64,000 nucleotides of DNA from Actinomycetales bacterium SN12 (lineage in GTDB: Bacteria; Actinomycetota; Actinomycetes; Actinomycetales; Microbacteriaceae): positions 434,001 through 498,000 of the forward strand of contig PJCV01000001.1 in assembly GCA_002837415.1 (NCBI GenBank), in the 5' to 3' direction. Shown one piece after another: positions 57,460 to 64,000 of this stretch. The notes under the pieces are model-generated. The model saw nothing but the letters and a program-made list of their open reading frames with translations, had not been told where the DNA came from and made no database searches. The translations under genes and the position numbers were made by a program. Positions within the stretch are counted from its first letter, which is position 1. Each line of letters starts with the position of its first letter.

Positions 57460-60400
57460 CGGGCCACCTCCTCTGAGATGTTCGAGTCGATGGTGACGAT
57501 GATCGTCGCCTTCTCCGCTCCCAGCGCCCTGGCGCTGGTTCGGTACACGCCGTCGCCGGGGCTGCTGACGCTCTCGGCCAGCTCCTCGATCTCTTCGGCT
57601 GCCTGTACCGCGAATCCGATCGCCAGCGTCTCTCCGGCGATCAGCTCGGCGTGCTGGCGGAGAGCCTCGGTGTTCGCCGCCGAGACGTTCAGCGCGAGCA
57701 CGATGCGGTCGCTCACATCGAGACCGGCGTTCTTTCGGGCCTCCTGCACGACGCGGATGGCGTCTCGCGCCATCCCCTCGGCTTCCAGCTCGGGCGTCGT
57801 GACGGTGTCGAGCAGCATGAATCCGCCGCCGGGCACGAGCGCGAGAGCCTCGCCCTCGGGGCGGCCGGCGGTCTCGAGCACCAGCTCGTACTCGTGCGGT
57901 TCGAGGGCGATGCCGCCCGCGGTCACCATCCCGTTCTCCTCGGTCCAGGCGCCTTCCTTCGCCGCGCGGATGGCCTTCTGCACCTCCTTGCCCAGGCGCG
58001 GGCCGGCGGCGCGGGCGTTGACGCTGAGGCGGTGGCTGATGCCGTAGTCGGTCGCCGTGTGCTCGGCGAGCTGCACGAGCTCGACCGACTTGACGTTGAG
58101 CTCTTCACGCACGATCCCCTCGAACTGCGCGAGGTCGGCGGCCAGTGGCGACACGATGGTGAGGCGGGCGAGCGGCAGGCGCACGCGCAGCTTCTCCTTC
58201 TTGCGCAGCGCGTTGCCGACGCTGGAGAGCTCGCGCACGGCGTCCATGGCGTCCCGCACGTCGTCGGCGGCGGGGAACGCGTCGGCGTCCGGCCAGTCGG
58301 TCAGGTGCACGCTGCGCCCGCCGGTGAGACCCTGCCAGACGCGCTCGCTGATGAGCGGCACGAGCGGGGCGGCGACCCGCGACAGCGTCTCGAGCACGGT
58401 GTACAGCGTGTCGAAGCAATCGATCCGGGTCCCTGAGCCTGTCGAAGGGTCCCAGAAGCGGTCACGCGAGCGACGGATGTACCAGTTGGTGAGCACCTCG
58501 GCGAAGTCGCGCAGGCGCGCGGATGCAGTGGTGGAGTCCAGGCCCTCGAGGTCCGTGCGCACCTCGCGCACGAGGTCGCCGAGTCGGGCGAGGATGTAGC
58601 GGTCGAGCACGTCGGTGCTGTCGGTGCGCCAGGTGGCCTCGTATCCTCCATCCGTCGCAGCGTTGGCGTACGTCGCGAAGAAGTACCACGAGTTCCACAG
58701 CGGCAGCAGGAACTCGCGGACGCCCGAGCGGATGCCCTCCTCGGTGACGGCGAGGTTCCCGCCGCGCAGCACCGAGCTAGACATGAGGAACCAGCGCATG
58801 GCATCCGATCCGTCGCGATCGAGCACCTCGCTGACGTCCGGGTAGTTGCGCAGCGACTTCGACATCTTGTAGCCGTCGCTGCCGAGCACGATGCCGTGGC
58901 AGCTCACGCCCGTGAACGCCGGGCGGTTGAACAGCGCGGTCGAGAGCACGTGCATCACGTAGAACCAGCCGCGGGTCTGGCCGATGTACTCCACGATGAA
59001 GTCGGCAGGCGCGTGCGAGTCGAACCACTCCTGGTTCTCGAACGGGTAGTGAACCTGCGCGTACGGCATGGAACCCGAGTCGAACCACACGTCGAAGACG
59101 TCCTCGATGCGGCGCATCGTGCTCCGCCCGGTCGGGTCGTCGGGGTTCGGGCGCGTGAGGTCGTCGATGTACGGGCGGTGCAGGTCGATCTCGCCCTCGG
59201 GATTGCGCGGCAGCGTGCCGAAGTCGCGCTCGAGCTCCTCGAGCGACCCGTAGGCGTCGACGCGCGGGTACTCCGGGTCGTCGCTCTTCCAGATCGGGAT
59301 GGGCGAGCCCCAGTAGCGGTTGCGGCTGATCGACCAGTCGCGCGCGCCCTCGAGCCACTTGCCGAACTGCCCGTGCTTGACGTTCTCGGGCACCCAGGTG
59401 ATCTGCTCGTTGTTCGCGAGCAGATCGTCCTTGATGTCGGTGACCCGGATGAACCAGCTGGAGACGGCCTTGTAGATCAGGGGGTTCCGGCAGCGCCAGC
59501 AGTGCGGGTAGGAGTGCACGTAGCTCTGCTCGCGCAGCATCCGTCCCGCCGCGCGCAGCAGCCGGATCAGCGGCGTGTTGGCGTCCATCCACAGCTGACC
59601 GGCGACATCGGTGACCGAGGAGAGGAAGCGCCCGCCGTCGTCGAGGGAGATGATCGTGGGGATGCCCGCGGCGTTCGTGACGCGCTGGTCGTCCTCACCG
59701 TAGGCCGGTGCCTGGTGCACGATGCCGGTGCCGTCGGTCGTCGTGACGTAGTCGTCGACGAGGATGCGCCAGGCGTTCTCGGTGCCCCAGGTCTCGGCAT
59801 CCGCGTAGTAGTCGAACAGCCGGTCATACGCGACGTCGGCCAGCTCCGCGCCGAGCACGGTCTGCTGCACCGCGGCGAGCGCGTCTTCGGCGGACTCATA
59901 GCCCAGGTCCTTGGCATAGCCGCCGAGCAGCTCGCGGGCGAGCAGGTACCGAGGCTGGGTCCCTGAGCCCGTCGAAGGGTCGGCCAGGTCGTCGCCCGGC
60001 ACGATGTCGGCGGCGCCGTGCGGCCCGCCAGGCAGCACCACGTACTCGATGTCGGGGCCGACGACGAGCGCGAGGTTGGTGGGAAGGGTCCACGGCGTGG
60101 TGGTCCACGCCAGGGCGCGGACCGCCGTCAGCCCCAGCGTCTCGGCCTTGGCGCCGACGAGGGGGAAGGTGACGGTGACCGAGGGATCCTGACGGTCTTT
60201 GTACACGTCGTCGTCCATGCGCAGCTCGTGCGCCGAGAGCGGGGTCTCGTCGCGCCAGCAGTACGGCAGCACGCGGTAGCCCTCGTAGGCGAGGCCCTTG
60301 TCGTAGAGCGTCTTGAAGGCCCAGAGCACGCTCTCCATGTAACCCAGGTCGAGCGTCTTGTAGCCGCGCTCGAAATCGACCCAGCGCGCCTGCCGGGTGA

Positions 60401-60884
60401 CGTAGTCCTGCCACTCGTGCGTGTAGGTGAGCACCGAGTCGCGCGCCTTCGCGTTGAAGACGTCGATGCCCATCTGCTCGATCTCGCTCTTCTCGGTGAT
60501 GCCGAGCTGCTTCATCGCCTCGAGCTCTGCCGGCAGGCCGTGCGTGTCCCAGCCGAAGACCCGGTCGACCTTCTTGCCGAGCATCGTCTGGAAGCGCGGG
60601 AACACGTCCTTCGCGTACCCGGTGAGCAGGTGCCCGTAGTGCGGCAGGCCGTTGGCGAACGGCGGCCCGTCGTAGAAGACCCACTCGTCGGCGCCGTCGC
60701 GCTGCGCGATCGAGGCCCGGAAGGTGTCGTCCGACTTCCAGAAGTCGAGCACGTCGCGCTCGATCTCGGGAAAGCGCGGGCTCGGCGTGACGGCGGCGGG
60801 TCCGAACGCGGACTGGGTCCCTGAGCTTGTCGCTTGTACTGAGCGAGCGTCAGCGAGTCGAAGTGAAGGGCGCGGGTAGGTCAT
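57456..60884 (-). CDS. ileS: Isoleucine--tRNA ligase
   Basis: Class I synthetase of 1142 residues, eukaryote-like (IleRS type 2) long form as in actinobacteria. HIGH motif is in [17 protein letters not shown], the editing domain has [20 protein letters not shown] is [12 protein letters not shown]. Three dispersed repeats are read in frame. PSTGSGTQ lies before [20 protein letters not shown] before [11 protein letters not shown], and a longer compound form encodes part of the N-terminus ([12 protein letters not shown]). ATG 60884 is chosen because earlier starts enter the T-box leader. Regulated by the upstream T-box. Confidence 0.96.
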   Translation of the reverse strand: MTYPRPSLRLADARSVQATSSGTQSAFGPAAVTPSPRFPEIERDVLDFWKSDDTFRASIAQRDGADEWVFYDGPPFANGLPHYGHLLTGYAKDVFPRFQTMLGKKVDRVFGWDTHGLPAELEAMKQLGITEKSEIEQMGIDVFNAKARDSVLTYTHEWQDYVTRQARWVDFERGYKTLDLGYMESVLWAFKTLYDKGLAYEGYRVLPYCWRDETPLSAHELRMDDDVYKDRQDPSVTVTFPLVGAKAETLGLTAVRALAWTTTPWTLPTNLALVVGPDIEYVVLPGGPHGAADIVPGDDLADPSTGSGTQPRYLLARELLGGYAKDLGYESAEDALAAVQQTVLGAELADVAYDRLFDYYADAETWGTENAWRILVDDYVTTTDGTGIVHQAPAYGEDDQRVTNAAGIPTIISLDDGGRFLSSVTDVAGQLWMDANTPLIRLLRAAGRMLREQSYVHSYPHCWRCRNPLIYKAVSSWFIRVTDIKDDLLANNEQITWVPENVKHGQFGKWLEGARDWSISRNRYWGSPIPIWKSDDPEYPRVDAYGSLEELERDFGTLPRNPEGEIDLHRPYIDDLTRPNPDDPTGRSTMRRIEDVFDVWFDSGSMPYAQVHYPFENQEWFDSHAPADFIVEYIGQTRGWFYVMHVLSTALFNRPAFTGVSCHGIVLGSDGYKMSKSLRNYPDVSEVLDRDGSDAMRWFLMSSSVLRGGNLAVTEEGIRSGVREFLLPLWNSWYFFATYANAATDGGYEATWRTDSTDVLDRYILARLGDLVREVRTDLEGLDSTTASARLRDFAEVLTNWYIRRSRDRFWDPSTGSGTRIDCFDTLYTVLETLSRVAAPLVPLISERVWQGLTGGRSVHLTDWPDADAFPAADDVRDAMDAVRELSSVGNALRKKEKLRVRLPLARLTIVSPLAADLAQFEGIVREELNVKSVELVQLAEHTATDYGISHRLSVNARAAGPRLGKEVQKAIRAAKEGAWTEENGMVTAGGIALEPHEYELVLETAGRPEGEALALVPGGGFMLLDTVTTPELEAEGMARDAIRVVQEARKNAGLDVSDRIVLALNVSAANTEALRQHAELIAGETLAIGFAVQAAEEIEELAESVSSPGDGVYRTSARALGAEKATIIVTIDSNISEEVAR
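58427..58453. repeat. Dispersed repeat copy in ileS (anticodon-binding part)
   Basis: GGGTCCCTGAGCCTGTCGAA plus AGGGTCCC; translated as PSTGSGT between RSRDRFWD and RIDCFDTLY. Confidence 0.87.
59957..59980. repeat. Dispersed repeat copy in ileS (editing domain)
   Basis: GGGTCCCTGAGCCCGTCGAA plus GGGT; translated as PSTGSGTQ in the editing-domain region. Confidence 0.87.
60815..60870. repeat. Compound dispersed repeat at the ileS 5' end
   Basis: Begins like the other copies (GGGTCCCTGAGCTTGTCG) and continues into a second palindromic segment with GAGCGAGCGTCAGCGAG, ending GAAGTGAAGGG. It encodes about 18 residues of the IleS N-terminus that precede conserved sequence. Confidence 0.75.
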
Positions 60885-61120
60885 CGTCTCTCGCAGTGGT
60901 CTGTGCTGGTGGCTGGCGGATGCTGCTGCAGGGACGACCCGTGCTCGCACGGACCGCGGTACCACCCTGCGTGCTTCTCGCGAAGCCACTCTCACTGCGG
61001 CGATGACGGGCCTGCCCCGCTCGGTTCTACTTGCCTCCCCCGCTCAACAACCCCTGGGTCGTTGAGCGTGCCGAAGCGTTCTTCCGAGAGCTCCCCGGTG
61101 ATGGCCGGATCAAAGCTTGT
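60885..61120 (-). promoter_or_regulatory. ileS T-box riboswitch leader (translational, actinobacterial type)
   Basis: Minus-strand leader between a TAGAAT -10 and the ileS ATG. The T-box element AGGGTGGTACCGCGG is at 60954-60968, followed by a small CCGTGC/GCACGG stem (60939-60952). A short stem I region GATCCGGCCATCACCGGGG contains ATC, an Ile codon, at 61100-61102 as likely specifier. A 13-bp helix (61041-61068) lies between. The arrangement matches the actinobacterial ileS T-box, where uncharged tRNA-Ile exposes the ribosome binding site. Confidence 0.92.
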
Positions 61121-61126
61121 GCGCCC

Positions 61127-61132
61127 ATTCTA
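61127..61132 (-). promoter_or_regulatory. Candidate -10 element for the ileS leader
   Basis: TAGAAT on the minus strand, giving a transcription start near 61120, just before the T-box stem I. Confidence 0.5.
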
Positions 61133-61171
61133 CGCCGAAGAACGCGGCACCTCGATGACCGCGCCACTCTG

Positions 61172-61480
61172 CTACGCCGTCAGCAGCGCGATCAGGAAGG
61201 CCGCATAGCTGGCTGCGGCGACCACCGCGACCGTGTCGCGCAGGCGTCGCGGTGCGTCCATCGCGATGAGGATGCCGACGACGGCGAGCAGAGCCCAGCA
61301 CACGGGATGCCCCCACCGGATCGCGATCTCCCTCGCACCCGTCGCAGTCCCCGCCTGCTCCGGAACCACGAACGCCCAGACAACGGCGAGCGCCGCAGCG
61401 AATACCGCGCCGCCAGCACCCAGCATCCGGTGATGTCGCCGCGCCCAACCGGGCCTGCGTCCTGAATCCGTCTCCGTCAT
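61172..61480 (-). CDS. Small hypothetical membrane protein
   Basis: Protein of 102 residues with about three hydrophobic segments (MLGAGGAVFAAALAVVWAFV, HPVCWALLAVVGILIAM, TVAVVAAASYAAFLIALL) after a polar N-terminus. GGGGAGGAACCGG before ATG 61480 is a strong ribosome binding site. No family recognised. It lies upstream of the ileS leader on the same strand and diverges from the beta-helix gene. Confidence 0.75.
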   Translation of the reverse strand: MTETDSGRRPGWARRHHRMLGAGGAVFAAALAVVWAFVVPEQAGTATGAREIAIRWGHPVCWALLAVVGILIAMDAPRRLRDTVAVVAAASYAAFLIALLTA

Positions 61481-61539
61481 CCGGTTCCTCCCCAGCCCAG
61501 CCCAGCCTGCACCATCCTCACCCGGCGAGGAAGCCCACA

Positions 61540-61545
61540 TAGAGT
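61540..61545 (+). promoter_or_regulatory. Candidate -10 element of the beta-helix gene
   Basis: TAGAGT, 7 bases before the ATG at 61553. Confidence 0.42.
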
Positions 61546-61552
61546 CGAGAGC

Positions 61553-62203
61553 ATGGCCACCCGTCGCACCGCCCTCCGCCCGCCCCTGGTCTCGGCGCCT
61601 GATCTGCCCGACATCTTGAGGCCCGCTGCTGCCCGGCGCAGTGCCGACCTGAGAGCCGCGCTCATCGAACTGGACGGCGACGCCGACCTCGCGCATTCGA
61701 CACTCGAGCAGTGCGTCATCGCCGGCAGCGGATCGGCACTCGACCTCGAAGGCGCCACGATGATGGATGTCGACGTCCGCGACCTCCGCATCGCGAAGCT
61801 GTCGGCACGGCGGTCGACTCTCCGCCGTGTGCGCATCTCAGGCGGCCGCATCGGGACCTTGGATCTCAGCGACAGCGGGATTCACGAACTCGAGCTGCGC
61901 GACGTGCGCATCGACTACCTCACACTGGCCGGCTGCAAGGCGGTCGACGTGCGCGTCGAGTCCTGCCAAATCGCTGCCCTCGACCTGCCGGGGGCGACAC
62001 TCTCGAGAGTGGCCTTCGCGACCACCTCCAGCGACGAGGTCGATCCGCGCGGCATGCGGGCGGAGCATCTCGACCTGCGCGGACTCGATGCGCTCGGTTT
62101 TCTCGACGTCACCGCGTTGCGCGGCGCAACGCTGACGCTGCGTCAGGTCGAGCAGCTCGCGCCGGTCTTCGCCGTCGCCGCCGGCATCATCATCAGCGAC
62201 TGA
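61553..62203 (+). CDS. Pentapeptide-like beta-helix protein of unknown function
   Basis: Protein of 216 residues. The middle has an irregular right-handed beta-helix-like run (LDLEGATMMDVDVRDLRIAK, ISGGRIGTLDLSDSGIHEL, LELRDVRIDYLTLAGCKAVD), close to pentapeptide-repeat proteins but with a looser period. Cys and aromatic residues are few; no enzyme motif. ATG 61553 is preceded by TAGAGT at 7 bases, so probably leaderless. Stand-alone gene converging on the ABC gene. Confidence 0.75.
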   Translation: MATRRTALRPPLVSAPDLPDILRPAAARRSADLRAALIELDGDADLAHSTLEQCVIAGSGSALDLEGATMMDVDVRDLRIAKLSARRSTLRRVRISGGRIGTLDLSDSGIHELELRDVRIDYLTLAGCKAVDVRVESCQIAALDLPGATLSRVAFATTSSDEVDPRGMRAEHLDLRGLDALGFLDVTALRGATLTLRQVEQLAPVFAVAAGIIISD

Positions 62204-62224
62204 GCGCCCGCTTCGCTGTCGAGG

Positions 62225-63709
62225 TCAGAGAGCGGCGGCCAGCAGCTCCCGCGTGAAGGGATGCCGCGGTTCGGCGAACACGTCCCCGACCGCGCCCTGT
62301 TCGACGATCGCCCCGTCGCGCATCACCAGCACGTCGTCGCAGATGGACTCGATCACCGCGAGGTCGTGCGAGACGAAGACGACGGTGAGCTGCCGTTCAC
62401 TCTGCAGACGGGCGAGAAGATCGAGCACTCGGGCGCGCACAGTGGAATCGAGAGCCGATACCGGCTCGTCGAGCACGAGCACCTGGGGATCCGCGGCGAG
62501 CGCACGCGCGATCGCCGCCCGCTGGCGCTGTCCGCCCGACAGCTGTCGCGGGCGGCGTGCGCTCAGCGCCTCCTCGAGCCCGACCTCCGCGAGCAGTGAC
62601 GCCGTAGCGCGTCGGCGCTCGCCGCGGGGCACCCCTGCTGCCTGCAGCGCCTCGGTGATCGACCGCCCGATCGTCCAGCGCGGGTCGAAGGCGCCGAGCG
62701 GATTCTGGTGCACGAGCTGCACCCGCTGCGGAGTCGTCCACTTGATCTCGCCGTGGTCGGGGCGTTCGACGCCGACCAGCATCCGGGCGAGCGTCGTCTT
62801 GCCCGAGCCCGACTCCCCGACGATGCCGACCGTTCGTCCCGCCGCGAGGGTGAACGAGGCGCCGACCACGGCGGGCCCGTCGAACCGCTTCGACACATCC
62901 CGCACCTGCAGCAGCACATCTCCCTGCCCTCGGTCCGGCGTGCGCGGGCGAGGAGCGCTCGCCGCGACCAGCGCCTGCGTATACGCCTCGCGGGGCGAGG
63001 TCAGGATCTCCGCGGCCGAGCCCTGCTCGATGATCCGGCCGTCCCGCATCACCAGCACCCGGTCGGCCACCTTGCGCACCGCCGCGAAGTCGTGGCTGAC
63101 GAACAGCACGGCGCGTCCCTCATCGGCGATCGAGCGCAGCAGCGCGAGAATGCGCGCCTGAACCGTGGCATCGAGCGCTGTCGTCGCCTCATCGGCGACC
63201 AGCACCGCGGGCTCTGCGGCGAGCGCGGAGGCGATGAGCGCACGTTGGCGCATCCCGCCGGACAGCTCATGCGGGCGGCTGCGTGCCCGCCGCTCCGGCT
63301 CGGGCAGGGCGACGGATGCCAGCAGCTGCACGACCCGTTCATCCCGACGCCCGCGATGCAGTCGGTGGATCTCCATCGTCTCGGCGACCTCGTGTCCGAT
63401 CCGGCGCAGCGGGTCGAGCGCGGCCAGGGCGTCCTGCGAGCCGAGGGCGATCCGCCGGCCGCGCAGGGATCGCCAGCCGGCCTCGCGCAGGCCTGTGGCA
63501 TCGGCGCCGTCGATCCCCAGCTCATCCACCGTCATGCGAGCGCCGTCCGGCAGCATCCCGAGCAGCGCACGGACGGTGAGCGACTTGCCGGCGCCGGACT
63601 CGCCGACGATGGCCACGCACTCGCCCGCGGCGACATCTAGGTCGACCTCGTCGACGACGACATGTCCGTCGATCTCGATGCGCAGCCCGCGCACGTGCAC
63701 GACGCTCAT
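62225..63709 (-). CDS. Peptide-type ABC transporter, fused double ATPase (second system)
   Basis: Cytoplasmic ATPase of 494 residues with two ABC domains. Domain 1 has GESGAGKS, LSGGMRQRALIASAL and VLVADEATTALD. Domain 2 has GESGSGKTT, LSGGQRQRAAIARAL and VLVLDEPVSALD. Unlike the ATPase at 7701-9638 there is no cysteine-containing oligopeptide C-terminal segment after domain 1; a short Arg/Pro linker joins the halves. ATG 63709 overlaps the permease stop by 4 bases. Confidence 0.93.
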   Translation of the reverse strand: MSVVHVRGLRIEIDGHVVVDEVDLDVAAGECVAIVGESGAGKSLTVRALLGMLPDGARMTVDELGIDGADATGLREAGWRSLRGRRIALGSQDALAALDPLRRIGHEVAETMEIHRLHRGRRDERVVQLLASVALPEPERRARSRPHELSGGMRQRALIASALAAEPAVLVADEATTALDATVQARILALLRSIADEGRAVLFVSHDFAAVRKVADRVLVMRDGRIIEQGSAAEILTSPREAYTQALVAASAPRPRTPDRGQGDVLLQVRDVSKRFDGPAVVGASFTLAAGRTVGIVGESGSGKTTLARMLVGVERPDHGEIKWTTPQRVQLVHQNPLGAFDPRWTIGRSITEALQAAGVPRGERRRATASLLAEVGLEEALSARRPRQLSGGQRQRAAIARALAADPQVLVLDEPVSALDSTVRARVLDLLARLQSERQLTVVFVSHDLAVIESICDDVLVMRDGAIVEQGAVGDVFAEPRHPFTRELLAAAL

Positions 63710-64000
63710 CCGCGCCTCCCCTCGGCTCGCGCGCGCAGGGCGCGGCCGATCACCGTCGCGCTGATCACGGTGAGCGTGATGGCGAGGCCCGGGAACACCG
63801 ATATCCACCAGGCACGGCCGAGCACGTTGCGCCCGCCCGACAGCATGAGCCCCCATTCCGGGGCCGGCTCGGACGGACCGAGGCCGAGGAAGCTGAGGCC
63901 GGCGGCGGCGAGGATGCTCGATCCGATGCCGATGGTGGCGAGGACGCTCAGCGATCCGAGCACGCCAGGCATGACGTGCCGGGTGAAGGTGCGCACCGGA
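63706..64000 (-). CDS. Peptide-type ABC transporter permease (DppC-like), C-terminal part
   Basis: Last 97 residues or so of a permease whose 5' end is outside the window. It shows FTRHVMPGVLGSLSVLATIG, the LSFLGLGPSEPAPEWGLMLSGG turn and a final helix ISVFPGLAITLTVISATVIG, as in OppC/DppC proteins. It is the upstream partner of the double ATPase, with a 4-base overlap. More of the system (second permease, binding protein) should lie beyond 64000. Confidence 0.9.
   Translation of the reverse strand, partial: PVRTFTRHVMPGVLGSLSVLATIGIGSSILAAAGLSFLGLGPSEPAPEWGLMLSGGRNVLGRAWWISVFPGLAITLTVISATVIGRALRARAEGRRG

Noticed and set aside
61041..61068. Long helix before ileS as a Rho-independent terminator
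   Set aside because: No U-rich tract follows on the minus strand, and it lies inside a T-box leader of the translational type.

Overview
The window is 64 kb of GC-rich chromosome from an actinobacterium, most likely a Microbacterium-like member of the Microbacteriaceae. This rests on gene order (hrcA-dnaJ; rne-rplU-rpmA-obg-proB-proA-nadD-rsfS; ileS-folC-DUF4233-ndk), an actinobacterial ileS T-box leader, a SigB/SigF-type sigma factor and many apparently leaderless TAnnnT promoters. Nearly all of it is ordinary chromosome. I see no phage, insertion sequence, plasmid gene or CRISPR array.

Layout. 1-5526 (minus strand): dnaJ (cut by the window edge) and hrcA behind a CIRCE operator, hemW, a DUF1990 protein and lepA. 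5787-11489 (plus): an oligopeptide-type ABC importer (two permeases, a double ATPase, a lipoprotein binding protein) ending in a strong terminator. 11557-20549: an alpha/beta hydrolase, rpsT, then holA, comEC, comEA and leuS on the minus strand and a stress-type sigma factor on the plus strand. 20576-33723: an accessory carbohydrate cluster described below. 33727-44300: pabB, a DedA protein, an App1-type phosphatase-domain protein, a conserved unknown, a molybdopterin oxidoreductase with a small helical partner, a beta-N-acetylhexosaminidase lipoprotein, a flavin monooxygenase-like protein and a ChaA-type antiporter. 44355-44427: tRNA-Ala(GGC). 44894-54330 (mostly minus): rsfS, a repeat-rich membrane protein, nadD, proA, proB, obg, rpmA, rplU and rne. 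54598-64000: a VKOR protein, ndk, DUF4233, folC, ileS with its T-box, two small unknown genes and part of a second peptide-type ABC importer.

The most interesting region is 20.6-33.7 kb. It encodes a phosphoheptose isomerase-like SIS protein, a heptose-bisphosphate phosphatase-like HAD protein, two separate bifunctional HldE-type kinase/nucleotidyltransferases, three family-9 (heptosyltransferase-type) glycosyltransferases, three other glycosyltransferases, a short-chain dehydrogenase and an aldehyde dehydrogenase. Together these look like a nearly complete nucleotide-activated heptose pathway with its transferases, in a Gram-positive organism that should not make LPS. A 21-bp perfect palindrome lies between the two divergent arms.

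Other points to note: a dispersed repeat of about 25 bp is inserted in frame in hemW, lepA and ileS; a 41-bp tandem duplication joins the 3' ends of rne and a DUF4031 gene; the molybdoenzyme lacks the usual fourth Fe-S cysteine; and a 95-bp gene overlap ends the sugar cluster.
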